64,000 bases of DNA from Steromphala cineraria (taxonomy: Eukaryota; Mollusca; Gastropoda; Trochida; Trochidae), in assembly GCA_916613615.1 (NCBI GenBank), contig OU744721.1, positions 70,623,060 through 70,687,059 on the forward strand, read 5' to 3'. Of the stretch, positions 32,961 through 45,110 are shown piece after piece. Below the pieces are notes generated by a model. It was not told the origin of the DNA, made no database searches, and saw nothing but the letters and a program-made list of their open reading frames with translations. Positions within the stretch are counted from its first letter, which is position 1. Each line of letters starts with the position of its first letter. Both the position numbers and the translations under genes were made by a program.

Positions 32961-33060
32961 ATGGGCACCAAAACAGCGTATTAAAAGTACTTTTTATTCA
33001 AGGTTCATTTGCATGGTCGAAATTAAGAAGATTCGATTTAGTGATTTTGATGCAACAATA

Positions 33061-33420
33061 TTGTTCTCATTCTCTCCCCTAAGAGGCATATCAAGTCATG
33101 AAATGTTGATACAGCCTCTGTTCTCTTACGCCTACTTTGTTGGGTAGAATGGGAATTGCAAGGAGGCAATCCAACTTTGTTGTGCAACATGCGACGCAGT
33201 CCCAACATCATCAGTTAGGCAATTGAATCATGACAAAGGCATTGTTTGTTGAACCACCATTTTTATATGAGATACGTTGTCATTTGCTACCAAAATTCAT
33301 ATAGATTTTGGTTCAATTGTTTCCGCCAGTGGAAACTGCCGGAATCCACGGATTTGGCATAATTTGAATAGAAGAGGATCAACTCGTTATGACTTAATCT
33401 GAACCACTGTGGGGAGAGAA
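33061..33420. repeat. Duplicon block b, copy 3
   Basis: Partner of 15915-16235. Both lie about 0.9-1.0 kb from the landmark once the retrotransposon in copy 2 is removed. No coding assignment. Confidence 0.65.
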
Positions 33421-34085
33421 TGAAATTCATCACGTTAGTTTACAATCTTGAGCAAAGATAACTAATTGAAAGCCTAGATGGATAATCTGTCATTGGCCAA
33501 ATTTGGGGAATAATTGTGTCAAGGCACCATAAACATTATGTGCAATCTCTTCATGTTATTGAAAAATTAATCTCCCTGTAACTCTATTGTTTGCAGTTAC
33601 TGGTTACTATATTCTTGATGCCTTTCATTTCAATATGTATTTATAATATTCGTTACGTTATATTTTTTAAGCAATCAAAGAGTAATTCCGAACAGCATCA
33701 TGTGTGAGCGATCCCTAATGTGTTGTCATTATAAATAACACTCTTGAGAGCCTTTCAAATCTAACTTTTATTACCTGCTGATACAAGTACTGCCAGTTCA
33801 AATTTCAAGGAAGATTTCTTTTCATACAGTGATTTAGCTTCTTATTTCAGAATGATAATAGGTTGTCAATGTGTTTTTGCCTCAAAGAAATAAATTTGCT
33901 TAGCGGTTATTCAATCTCAAACACCATGAATAAGATATCTAAAAGTTTAAATTTAAATTTAAATATGAAGGACGATAAAACATGAGGTTAAGATTATTTG
34001 GTGACAATGAGTAGGTAGTTTGTGTTTTGCGAAATCTTATACAATAGTTGAATATTTATCATCATTAAATTAAAGATACTCGAGT

Positions 34086-34277
34086 ATGATGGTTTCTATT
34101 CATGACCTCAAGTTGTTTGAGAACAATGTTTGCACAGTCAAATTGGACTGCTTCAAAGGCGCCGAAAAAAAATCAACAAACATACAAAAAATCCCAATGT
34201 TCAAATATGACCCTTGGAGCCTAAAAGAAACAAGTAAGAGGATCCTTCAAAACAGCTTATCAACCTTTACCCGCTAG
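34086..34277 (+). other. Conserved open segment, unidentified (copy 3)
   Basis: The last 31 codons (FKYDPWSLKETSKRILQNSL and the following STF.R stop) are nearly identical at 59441-59635 and recognisable at about 48660-48755 (FKYDHSSRKAISKR...), with the same stop position in all three. Upstream of this the copies disagree in frame. This may be the end of a decayed exon or just well-conserved DNA. The adjoining block (about 34290-34420) on the minus strand encodes a WIDQRDGT-type stretch, which resembles that at 40376-40660. Confidence 0.3.
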
Positions 34278-34602
34278 AAATGAAGTAGTGTTGATAGAGA
34301 TTACTGATGTTGGGGTAATGTGTAAACAAATGTTGCAGTACCATCACGTTGATCGATCCATATACTAGTACCGCTGCTGATTCTCTCCTTGAAACTGATT
34401 GCCATTCTACTCAACGTCATGGTGCGTGAAAAGGCTTATCGTTAAGAATTTATTTGTGGCCTCTTCATTCAAGAGGATTGATTGGAAAAAACATTCTGAT
34501 ATAGAGTACAACGTTAATCCACACCTGGAATAAGTAGGCAAATGCTTTGAAAGATATGACCAAATTCAAATTTCTTTTTTGTCATGATTGTGTAATCAGG
34601 AG

Positions 34603-34956
34603 AGGGCGGTAGCACGTTTTAGGGGGAATATAAGGTGATGTCAAGAAAATGAAAATTAATGGTTCCTATTGAAAGACAATGTCTTTAAACCAAATGGATC
34701 AGTAATAATTCAAATATATAACGTACAGTTTAGCCATGCAATTCCTTTTTTCTTACACAAAATGAATTAAAGATGTTCACATAAAATGGCCGCCAATGGA
34801 TTTTATGTGAATCTTCATACTTTGTCCTCTGACTATGGATGATTGGCTTGTGTAATGAGATTTTTGACAATGTATAAATAATACATTTAGCATTAGCTTA
34901 CAATTATCAGTGAAACTTTTGAAATATAAATTATCAAATAACGTGCTACTGCCCCT
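34603..34956. mobile_element. TTAA-type MITE, copy 2
   Basis: Ends AGGGCGGTAGCACGTTTT and, on the right, AACGTGCTACTGCCCCT followed by TTAA. Same family as 30376, 37755 and 40842. The left TTAA is lost. The paralogous sites at about 49030 and 59890 lack it, so it entered after duplication. Confidence 0.8.
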
Positions 34957-35773
34957 TTAAGACCTCATAGTGAATAGCTGTATGTATTTATAATTAACAT
35001 TGTATTCTTTTAAATAATATTAAGCAACGATTAAACTTGGCTTTTCCTTGCATTACAGATAAGCAAGTGGATAGTGACTGTGTTCAAGATATCCGGTGAT
35101 TCAGCTCCGTACTGCTTGTTAGAAGCGATAGAATGACAAACGACATGTAGATTCAAATACAATATGCTATTCCCGAAATGCAAAAACGTTGAGGTTGGTA
35201 ATGAGGCCACAGTTATGTTAAACTGACCTACATATGTACATGTATGACTATTATCTCTAGTAATATAAGACGTAACTTATATTGTTTGTTGCTTGTCCGA
35301 TTCTAAAGTTATTTCTCAGTGTTATCTTACTCACTATTTTGTCGGTCATTAAACACATACTTTTCAAATTTGAAATATATGCATAATCTCATGCTCATTT
35401 TGACTCCATGTTATATTTTGAAAATATTTCATTTCAGAAACTTAACTGTGCTTTGAAAAGAGTGAACAATATGTGCGAGAAATAGTTTAGCTTATATATA
35501 TAGTTAAATATGTAAGTGGCAACAAGTTCAAGAGTATCTAAACCTCATGACGCATATTGTTTACCGTTTGCTAATATCAATAACGATCCTTACAAATATA
35601 TATTTTGAAATATAAGCAAAGCCTTAAAACTGCAGTAGCAAACATACTCAAATCTTAATATACATTAGTTTATACCAAATGCATTATCGTCAGAGGGTAA
35701 CAAATACTGCCTATGGTCATTTAAGTATGGAGACTTTTAGATCATATTTGTTAGAAAACTGAATTTCTATTGC
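34957..35773. other. Duplicon interior, copy 3
   Basis: About 35020-35160 is related to 49310-49400 (ATTCAGCTCC, GACAA.CGACA). No gene supported. Confidence 0.45.
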
Positions 35774-37109
35774 TTAAAGAGGTTATGCAATGTACTTTTT
35801 CTAAGAATGATAGATCAATATCTCCAATACTATTATCTATGAGAATGCAATGAGCATATAATTGAGACAATACACACATAAATTAGACTTTTAATCAGCA
35901 TTTTATACCCGGTTTTTAGAATGCCGCCGAAATCAACAGGCGAACGCTTTGAAAACTCATTAGAACGTGACGCCCCGCCCACCGGGCCTATCTCCATTTG
36001 CGTGTCTACCATAAAGTCTGGAGACAAACCTCATTCAAACCAAAAGGTGTATATGTTAATTTCTGAGTAATAAAAAAGGCAAGAAGCAAGTACGATAATA
36101 TCTCAGAAAATACTCTGTACTACTTTTGTTGTCGGAATCGCTTTGATGGATGTGACCGTACCAATATTCGGAATGTCATATGCAAAACAGTTTGATCCGA
36201 AATATAACATTGTTTCATTTTCGATACGAATTGAAACCTTATATATCTTGAATAGATCAACCACTGTTAAATAATGTTTAATTATTTTATTATTGATATG
36301 TGTTGTAAAAATACGGACATTGATCATAACGTACTAAAGATAATCCACTGTGGCGCCTATCGTTTCAAAAGAGAAAAAATATCATAATAAATAACATGAA
36401 GTTTACACTTTTCCTTTTCTTCAAACCATCATGGTAAAATTATTCACCGTCTATTGGCCTCTTTAAAATATATTTTTATAGTGTAATAAACTCACAAAAC
36501 ATTGTAGGTATTCGATTGTAGAAAGTAGTCGGTATGTTCACTGAAAACATAAACGATTTGTTATTTGTCACCGTCGGAAATAATAGTCAGTGTATGTTAT
36601 GTAAGATTCAGCAAACAACAGACAATCAGATTATCACTTTAACGGACATGTCTAGCCATAACGGCGCCAATTTAACAAGGCAGACGCCTTTTGAAATATA
36701 TGTTTTTAAAATATACGATATTACATGTTTATGCAATAATCATTGGCTTGAATACATAGTTATTAAGTCGTCGGATATCTAAGCTTTCGGAATATAAAAA
36801 AATTGAGCGTTTTTTGTGATTATTTGTATGTTAAACGAACGATTAAAAAGGTGTCATTTCCCGTTATAAAATGATCATTAGGTGTAACTACTCGCCTACT
36901 GCTACGCCACAGTAGGTAGACACGCTCGGGCCACGCTTCAGTGACCAGAGATTCTGTTCGCCGGGGCTAATTAGACAGTGTATTTTAAAAGCCGTATTTA
37001 GGCAGGTTGCTGTCAGATTTCGAAAATTCAAAGTTGACTCTCATTCAAATTGCAAGCAGCTTTTTATGAATCCCGAAAGTGGCCATAGACCATTTCAGTC
37101 CCCCTTTAA
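35774..37109. mobile_element. Possible 1.3-kb TTAA-flanked element
   Basis: Left edge TTAAAGAGGTTATGCAATG and right edge (complement) TTAAAGGGGGACTGAAATGG agree at about 15 of 22 positions, and both are flanked by TTAA. The corresponding interval in duplicon copy 4 (between about 49.4 and 49.9 kb) is far shorter, which fits an insertion. GC-rich patches (near 35960 and 36900) stand out from the surroundings. Confidence 0.4.
36534..36782 (+). CDS. Small hypothetical open frame, unidentified
   Basis: 82 codons from a true ATG, inside the possible TTAA-flanked element. The translation (start MFTENINDLLFVTVGNN) has no recognised domain, signal peptide or membrane segment and contains four cysteines. 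No copy exists elsewhere in the window. It could be a chance frame. Confidence 0.15.
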   Translation: MFTENINDLLFVTVGNNSQCMLCKIQQTTDNQIITLTDMSSHNGANLTRQTPFEIYVFKIYDITCLCNNHWLEYIVIKSSDI

Positions 37110-37754
37110 CCAAATTCTGTATGATCATAATAATTAACATTTGAAAATTATTTCTTCTAATTGGTAGCATTTGGTTAGTGTTTTAGTATGTACCACTTTT
37201 TTTCCTTCTTAAGAAGAATTTATAATGCCCATTTGATTATGACAAGGAACATTCATAACAAACAGTGACAAATGATCGTTTGAAAGCTTTATACAACTGG
37301 TAAGCCATTGTAAAAATTAGCAGTCAAGAGTATGAATGAACTCAAATTAATTTTACTTTAATACTGTCTTAATTACATGGATCACTTGCACAGAAACATA
37401 ATGTAGAAGTAATTCTATACAGGAAAGGAATTTCGTATGTAGTCTTCTTCCCAATAAAACTAGTTCATATCAATGGATTGTTTTTATTAACAATTGTTTT
37501 GATGCTGCCCTTAGTAACCCTTTTGCACTGTTTTCTGTAAATCATTCTTATATCTTTGTTCAATGTAAGAAGTAATAAAATGAAGATACCTTTAATTTTA
37601 GTTGTGGGTTTTCTTTAAGAAGTTGATGATATTTTTTCACTTGATTGGCAGACACAGTACAAGTACATGTACATGACCATTGCATTAAGGGGCATTTCCG
37701 AAAGTAAGTCAAGTATTGAACTATTCAATCGGTTGCATTTCATTGCATCATTAA

Positions 37755-38102
37755 AGGGGCAGTAATACGTTTTTAGAGGCAGGTGATGTCAGGAAAATGA
37801 AAATAAATGATTCAAATGGAATACAATGTATTTAAGCTAAATGAAGCACAAATAAATCAAATATATAATGTAAAGTTCAGTCATTGAATTTCTTTTACTC
37901 AGACAAAATGAAGTAAAGGTATTTACACAAAAATGGCCACCAATATACTTATGAATATGCATCTTTATATTTTGTTCTCTGACTATGGATGATTGGTTTG
38001 TGTAATTAGATTTACATTATCAAAATAATACTTTTAGCATAACGTACAATTATCAGTGAAAATTGAAAATATAAAATTTTCAAAATCCGTGATACTGCCC
38101 CT
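37755..38102. mobile_element. TTAA-type MITE, copy 3
   Basis: The clearest copy: TTAA directly on both sides (37751-37754 and 38103-38106), with ends AGGGGCAGTAATACG and, on the right, TACTGCCCCT. 348 bp, non-coding. Confidence 0.85.
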
Positions 38103-38189
38103 TTAATATAGTATACAACATTTGTTATGGCAAAGAAAGTAAGTTTGCTTCCATGGCCAACCGTGTTGGTCAGTTGTAACAACTTGTAA

Positions 38190-40250
38190 ATTGTAGAGAC
38201 ACTCATGCGCCACAAATTAGCTATACTTGAAAAGTGTCAGAGTTGTTGCGTCTGTTAAACATTTATCATTACTTTAAAGTTAAATTAATTTTCACCATTA
38301 ACCCAATGGAAGAGAATGTTTTAGTGTGTCAACTGTGCATAGTGAGAGTTTATCAACTTTTTAATATCCTATACTTTTGACTCGTGTATATCTTACTGCA
38401 ATCGTAATAGATCTATAAAAAGATTTCGACAAAACGAATTTAAACTACCAAATGCACTGACATTGACGTTTAGAAAAAATTGAAATTTGGTATCAATTCA
38501 CTATGAGTAAATTTTGTATCAATACACCATGAGGAATCTTTATATGCCCAAGCAATTCTGTGTTAAAGGGCATCTTTAGTTTGCTGTTCTCACCTCTCAA
38601 CTGGTCTTCTGTAAATCATTTTGGCACTTTTTGTAATATTGTCAGATATTTTACTGACACGCTCTTACAAGCAACCACATCGTTGCAAATCATAAAGAAA
38701 TGAATGAATTCTTTATTTGCATCAGGATGTATCTATATTAATTTGTTATAATGTATGAATTATATTGGTTATATGGATCTTTAAAATGTAAAGCAGAATC
38801 TAGGAAATGCAATAGAGTTTTGTAATATTTCTTATTCCCTGTTATCATAATAAAAAACCTTAGTTTCTTTTCTAAATAGTTTTCTTTTCTTGTAGGTAGT
38901 AGGGTCCACTCTATTTTCTTAGAATACGATCTTAACCTTAATACTTTAATACTGTTGAGATATAGATAAAACTATTACATATATGCAAGTATAAGAGTTG
39001 CAGTGAGACGACAGATACATTTTGTTAACCAATTAATACCAACATTATGTTAACTTTTGGCATAATTATTGGGTACTAACTAACAAAATGAAACATGCCG
39101 ATGAAAAGACAACAGCTATAAGTCCAATTATCTATGTCTTCAAAGATGCATAACAAAATTTGTATTTATGTATGTTGGATCTTCATGATGAATTTGATCA
39201 TACATGTATATGATCACAAGAGAACATAAAGGATCATACGCGACTGACTTATATATACTTTCAAATTCAAAACTTTTTACCCATAAGTGCTAATTTGTAC
39301 ACCAATATTTTCAAATTTGTTAAAATCCAAATACTCCAAAATACTCTAAATCATATCCCATCCAAAGAGAAATTTTAAAGTTTAAAGGAGTCCAAATTGT
39401 TTGCACAAAAAGACAAGATGTTACAACAATCTTTTCAAAATTGTTTATCAAAACAAACCTTTATATGATATTGTATATCTTATTCAAATTTGATAAAAAT
39501 GTGATGATTAGTTTAGTTTTTAAAACCGGACAGCGATTTTCTAACAGATTCCTCATTTGTTGTCAGAAAACGAAAAAAAGATACAAAAATATTTTCAAAA
39601 TTGTTAATCGTGACACACCTTTATATCTTCGTATCTAGATAGCAAATGTAATGAAATGCGATCAATGTTAATTGTTTTGCATTTTCACTATGAATTTGGA
39701 TTGAAATGGTTGATTTGTTACAAAGTTATGAGCCGGAATCAATGTGTGAAGGATGTATGAACGGACGGATGACCGGACGGACGTTGCCCATTTTAATCAT
39801 ATATAAATACACTATCAAGATCTTTTTGTCAGTAAATCAACTGTTACTTGTTGTGTTATCAAGAGGAAATGCTTTAAGAAAGCGAAGAAATATTATCTCT
39901 CATGCAATCGTAATCCAGTGTTCAGTTTTATTTTGTCTACTTTACCTGTTGATCTTGATGAAACATTACCATGTCGACACAGACGTATTGCCATGATTGA
40001 AATATCTCTTCTGCATTATGATGCAGTGATCAGACAGCATTATCTTATTAGTCGGATAAAATTCATACCAAAGGTGACCTTTTATACCTAATGAATGGTG
40101 TTTCTGGCACAAACCCATGCTATCCCAAAAATATGTATCCTGAATGAACTTACCAAAAAAAAAACCAAAATGTCTGAAAAAAGTATTTAGAAGATATTAA
40201 TAATAAGAATGATTATCATGATTGAGAACTTTGGAGATAGAGACAATAAC
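38190..40250. repeat. Duplicon 3' half, copy 3
   Basis: Collinear with 49910-50160 plus 51570-52920 and with 60470-61960: 'ACAAATTAGCTATACTTG', 'TATCTTACTGCAATCG', 'GCAATTCTGTGTTAAAGGGCATC', 'CTGTAAATCATT.TGGCAC', 'AAATCATAAAGAAATGAATGAAT' and the CGGACGGA cluster followed by TTGCCCATTTTAAT. The last is degenerate in copy 5. No gene supported. A 96-codon plus frame at 39706-39996 is not kept in the other copies. Confidence 0.75.
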
Positions 40251-40375
40251 TTATGTTGAGAAAGCGGTGAAGAGTGATTACAAAAGCATCTTGTTTTAAC
40301 ATGCAATCCAAGTAGGCTAAAGACAACAATTTACAGCAGTTAAGAGAATATAAGTGTCTTTACATCATTTTCACT

Positions 40376-40660
40376 TTACAATTGCCTATAGTAAAGCAGT
40401 GTGGATAAAGATGGCCGATATCTGTGTAATGAGTAAACAACTGCTTCAGTACCATCTTGTTGATCGATCCATACACCAGTGCTCTCAAAGATGCTGATTG
40501 CCTTTCTCCTTGATATGGTGAGTGGAGAGAACGGGTTAGGTGTGAAGATAGCCACTTCGTCAAGAGGGCCTGTCGGCGCATCGAACACAAACACCAGAAA
40601 CGACTTGAGCACATAAAATAATTTTGGTTGATGCGTTAGAAGTATTCTGAAATAAGCCAT
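40376..40660 (-). pseudogene. Exon-like segment of an unidentified duplicated gene (copy 3)
   Basis: The minus strand has a good splice acceptor (TTATTTCAG, ending 40640) followed by an open frame. It encodes FDAPTGPLDEVAIFTPNPF, RRKAISIFESTGVWIDQQ and DGTEAVVYSLHRYRPSLS. The same segment recurs at 53588-53912 (a 12-base deletion, then the Trp codon of the WIDQ stretch changed to a stop) and 62090-62400 (N-terminal half shifted). A shorter relative lies at about 34290-34420. An overlapping second frame is also open here and in copy 4, so the coding frame is not proven. I do not recognise the family. This copy has no internal stop, but I see no complete gene around it. Confidence 0.4.
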
Positions 40661-40841
40661 GTATCATGTAACATTATACACTGTAAGTTTCAACATCTAA
40701 TTTCAGATTCATTTTAATTAAAAGTAAATTACAACAAACATACAACATTAACCAAATGAAATGTTCCTTTCTGTATGCATCTAACAATCAGGACAATTTT
40801 TTAACAACTCCTTTATTTGTGAAAGCGACGTTTGGACATAA

Positions 40842-41176
40842 AGGGGCAGTAACACGTTTTTTGATAATTAGATATCTTAACATTTTCACTGATAATAAGT
40901 AATGCTAAATGTATCATTTTGACAGTGTCAAAAATCTCATTACACAAATAAATCATCCATTGCCAGAGGACAAAGTATGAAATTCACATAAAATCCATTT
41001 AAAACAAATTTATTCATTTTTTGTAAGAAAAAGGAATTGCATGGCTAAACTTTTGTTATATATTTAAAGTATTACTGCTCCACTTAGTTTAAATACATTT
41101 CTTTTTAATTGGAACCATTAATTCTCATTTTCCTGACATCACCGTATATGCCCCCTAAAAACGTGCTATTGCCCCT
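40842..41176. mobile_element. TTAA-type MITE, copy 4 (inverted)
   Basis: Opposite orientation to the other three copies. Left end AGGGGCAGTAACACGTTTT, right end CGTGCTATTGCCCCT followed by TTAA. Absent from the paralogous site near 54100. Confidence 0.82.
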
Positions 41177-41827
41177 TTAAGGCCTCGGTGTCCATCTTTG
41201 CGATTTCATCATCAGAACTGATACACTGTAAGTTCGGATTTTTGTTTTACTTCAATATAAAAAGCTGACATCCAGATATTTGGCTTTTCGTTTACGTGAA
41301 CAAAATATCCAACATTCATTTCAGCCATTGATGCTTGCTCAATTACACCAGCTCAAGGTTTCGTGTGTGATTTCAGTTTCATTAGTGGTAAAAGATAATC
41401 AACAGAACTGTTTCACTTACTCAGTACTTTGTATAACCCTGCAATTAATAAATACACAATCTTTATGGAGATGTTTGCGAAAGAGACTCAGTCCAGTCAG
41501 TGACTTGTCAAAAATTGGAAATTTCATTAATATTGTCAACAGCATTACTTATTAGATAAAGTGATAGCTGAGCTTATACAATAACAAAATTAACCTGTCT
41601 TGGCATTCAAATCAGTAATAAGTTTTTCAGGTATGATTTGTTTCCTGCGATGTCTTCCCATGTTAAATATTTTGCATATTAATGTGCATGAACTGTTTTT
41701 GCTCAAACTTCACAAACGATTTCACAGCATATTGAATGTCTAAACTGTCTAAGAACTTTTCAGATGCTAGCAAAACAAATGTGAAAGCGATATACATTTA
41801 ATAGCACAGCAATTGGTACAATTAGAA
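41177..41827. repeat. Duplicon block, copy 3
   Basis: Matches 54120-54660: 'AAAGCTGACATCCAGATA', 'CAAGGTTTCGTGTGT', 'AATCAACAGAACTGTTTCA', 'CCAAAGAGACTCAGTC' and 'AATGTCTAAACTGTCTAAGAA'. The 91-codon plus frame here is broken in the other copy. Confidence 0.7.
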
Positions 41828-42640
41828 GATAAATAGTTGCGTTTGTACATTTTCCGGGATTCATTGTTATTCAACACCCGCAAATTTAGTTTAAAACCGA
41901 CGGAGTTAGGTTTTAAACGCGTAAATTTGCGGGTGTTGAATAACAATGAATCCCAGAAATTTTACAAACGCAACTATTTATCGATATTGTAACATGACCG
42001 TTAGTCATAAGCATTTTAAGAGCTTAGGGAACTCTGAGTTGTAAGGATCTTACGACTGATCCATTATTGTTATAGGTGTTCGCAGCTATAAAGAAGAAGG
42101 AATTCCCAGTGTTATAGACATCAAAATAGTGTTCGTATATTGCAAACCAGTTGCACTCATAACGATGAGATCTTATAGTTTTCACTGCGAAATTTATGAG
42201 AGAGAAAACAGTTATTTAATTCATAAACCAACAGGAACAAACCCGACTGAACAAATATCTTAAACTCGCCCAGACCATTGTGACCATGACGCGATCATTA
42301 TTACATCATAACCGTTGGCACAAGGCGGCAAATTAGGAGAAACTTAGCCAATTAAAAACGTTAAGTTACAAAAAACTAAAGCAAATAGAAAAGGATTTTT
42401 GGCATCTACGGGAATGCCCAAGTTAGAAAATGACAACAACAACAGTAAAATGTGAATTGGGCAGGAATATTGGGAGAATAAAAACATTTTAATGTTGAGG
42501 CGGACCAAAAAATATATCCTTTCGCGGTGATTCGCCTCAGCCAATTTGCGGGTGTTCATTGTCATTTAACACTGGGAAATCCTTCAAATCAACCAATCAG
42601 AAACGAGTATTTACCGAAGTCATGTTACAATACTGATTGA
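41828..42640. mobile_element. Compound inverted-repeat element
   Basis: 41828-41982 is a hairpin with arms of about 60 bp (GATAAATAGTTGCGTTTG..., GCGGGTGTTGAATAACAATG). It abuts an inverted pair TATTGTAACATGACC at about 41987 and its complement at about 42618-42633. A third copy of the GCGGGTGTTCATTGTCA motif lies near 42547. Absent from the other duplicons. Probably one or two nested non-autonomous DNA transposons. Confidence 0.6.
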
Positions 42641-43083
42641 TAGAGCTATCACCAAATTACATGATATTCGCACTGAGGTCAAGGGTCATTCAAAAAACGT
42701 TTGATTAGCAGCTGTAAAGAAGGTAGGTAACACAAAGTAATAAATCATTCTAATTCAGTTCTAATCCATTTGTGATCGACATCATAACGGTAATACCATT
42801 AGTAGAAACAATCTTAAAAGGAAAGGCGTACCATGTGATTTCAATAAGGGAACTTACTATGCATCTTCACATCTTCATATAAATTATATACAGTGTTGAA
42901 AGATTAGCAAACCAAATATATAATTATTGATAATAAATATATAATAAATAATTAATATAATGAGCTTGTAAATCTTGGTTAGGAGGATTGCCAATTAATG
43001 ATGAATCTTTGCTAAATAGTTTTTATGTTAAATAGTTATAGCGAAACCTTACACTGCTGATGAAATATGACCTTTTTAGGGTT
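42641..43083. other. AT-rich spacer
   Basis: Contains a strongly AT-biased run (about 42900-42960, ATATATAAT and AATAAATAAT words). 42960-43083 is collinear with about 62720-62880 of copy 5. Confidence 0.5.
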
Positions 43084-43338
43084 TTAGTTGAATCGGATGA
43101 ATAGAATAGACCTGATGAAGGTATACCCGAACAGCACTGCCAGAGGTACGAACAAAAGAAAAGTTGTGGCACTAGGTGTTAGTTTACCAATGAAAATGAA
43201 AAAGGATATATAATAAATTAAATCAGATAGTAACATTTCGTATACCACATACAACATGTAGCATGCATTGGCCAGAAACGGTAAATACTTGGAAATGTCA
43301 TAAATGTCATAAATAAGAAAATAGCAAACATTTTGCAT
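43084..43338 (-). CDS. Exon-like membrane segment, unidentified (copy 3)
   Basis: 85 codons including the stop, very hydrophobic. Two or three likely membrane helices lie at about residues 18-35, 40-55 and 60-80, the last reading FVPLAVLFGYTFIRSILFI. The partner at 62874-63098 keeps PLALLFGY..I.SSILVIRF and the LPF...ACYM.YV stretch, but with a one-base shift near its start, so both hydrophobicity and spacing are shared between copies. No known family recognised. It may be one exon of the same unidentified gene as the 40.4-kb segment. Alternatively, conservation reflects only recent duplication. Confidence 0.3.
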   Translation of the reverse strand: MQNVCYFLIYDIYDISKYLPFLANACYMLYVVYEMLLSDLIYYISFFIFIGKLTPSATTFLLFVPLAVLFGYTFIRSILFIRFN

Positions 43339-44245
43339 TATTCAAATACCTCTTGATAACACTTCCTTTGAAGACTTGAACTCACTATTTTTGAAATAGA
43401 CGTATTTTTGTAATTGCAACATATGAGAATAAAAATATGTGTATAACATATCTACCCATTTTTGTTCAATCTTTACAAATGTCAAATCTATCGCATGTTC
43501 GCTTATTCATTCATATTTGCATCTGTTCCATGGTTATGAAATTGATTATGCTATCATGACTTTTTTCAATATCATCGCATCATTACAAAACAAAAAAATA
43601 AACATACAGGCCTTTCTGCCGCCAAGGAGGCACCTAACATTACACTATTGCATCCATGCTGCTCCTTTATAGGGTTTTTATTTGATTGCAAGTAATAGAA
43701 AAGCTGTCAATGTCTGTTAGAATATTCCAAGAGAATTCTACCATATTACTGATTAAAGCTCTAAAGTGACTGTTTCTGTTTTCAAACTATGTAACTGTTT
43801 CTCAGTCTTGAGTCCTCGGATACCAAATAGATCATATCTCGTTGATAAAAGTACTGTAGACAGGTTTTTAGCTAAAACAACTTTTGAATGACAAATGAAC
43901 CATGTGAAGCTTTGTAAGTAAAAATATAGCCAACGATGCTAACGGTTATCATGTTGAGTTGTGGAAAGAAATTTCAAATTCATTTGTCGTTATCCATTTG
44001 AATTCAGACAACATAAAATGATGTATGAGTTTTCAAAATAACAACTATGAAATATGTTCAATACAAGCTTTAGATAGTTATATTACATATTTGCCTCGTC
44101 AGTATTCATCTAACTTGGAGGTGCTTTTTCATGTTCAGTTTTATATAAGTTTGAGACATAATCTATACATGTACGTCAATAACGTATGGCACCTTTCACT
44201 GCATTGAAATAGCATTTGAAAATGTGAATCAGGATAAATCAGATC
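43339..44245. repeat. Duplicon block, copy 3
   Basis: From about 43800 on it is collinear with 63200-63720: 'CTCAGTCTTGAGTCCTCGGATACCA', 'GAACCATGTGAAGCTTTGTAAG', 'AAATTTCAAATTCATTTGTCG', 'GGAGGTGCTTTTTCA' and 'GTCAATAACGTATGG'. No gene supported. Confidence 0.7.
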
Positions 44246-44384
44246 AGGAATGTTGATGAAGAAGAACAAGTTATGTGGATAGTCAACGTCTTTATTGCAT
44301 GAAATGCGAAGTTGACTATCAATATAACTTGTTCTTCTTCATCAACCAGCTTCTAAATGCCTCTCAAAGAAGGAATGTTGATAC
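44246..44384. repeat. Hairpin insertion flanked by a duplicated AGGAATGTTGAT
   Basis: Arms 44252-44287 and 44311-44346 are complementary over 36 bases with 2 mismatches. AGGAATGTTGAT occurs before and after the insert (about 44247 and 44372), while the paralogs at 29492 and 63741 have it once. So about 125 bp were added here, producing a palindrome out of local sequence. Confidence 0.8.
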
Positions 44385-45110
44385 CAAAGAAAGGACATCA
44401 CTTCGTTAGAAATATACCAAAAATCATCCTACCCTAAATTAACATGTGCAATCATCATGCGGCGCATTTGATATCATGTTGATAATGAAATTGACTTTCT
44501 TCCTCAGATTATAATGTTTGAGTGAGTTGGATCCTCATTCTTCTTGAGTAATATTTCAACAGTTAGCCACGTTCCGCAGGTTTGAATTTTACTGACATTA
44601 TAGTACACAAGGGAAATACTTTACGGAATTTCTAGTCTTTTTGGTAAGGCATTGAACATCATTGATGTCGTCACAATCTAAAGGTGTAGCTGGTCTCATT
44701 TATTGTCGTTTGAAGATTGCATTACCAGAGCTTAAAACATTGCTTTTTAATTCCACTTTAATCGTTCAAATCACTGTCAAGTGTTGATTTATTCTTGTTA
44801 TTCAAATCTGAATTCGAACCTGAAGGAATTGAAATTGTGTTCTAATGGGACAATCAGGTATCTGTTTTATACATTGAAGAATTCTTTTTTTGATAACTGT
44901 TTTGTAGTGACCTAAGTTTATTTTTATATGAATAGCTGCCCCTTATCTTATTCCTTAATTGATTACGCCTTGGAGACATTTCATCACGGTATATATATAT
45001 ATATTCATCAATTTGAGACAAAGCTCGCAAATACATCATAAAAATCCATTTCAACAAGGATTGTACTAAATGAGGTTTTTCTTTCAAAAAATATTGTTAA
45101 ATGTTTGGTT
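44385..45110. repeat. Duplicon 3' block, copy 3
   Basis: Collinear with 29540-30080. Includes the minus-strand exon-like frame at 44854-45087, whose partner at 29986-30171 shares LRNKIRG and flanking residues but is frame-disrupted. A short TA repeat sits at about 44990-45003. Unidentified product. Confidence 0.6.
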
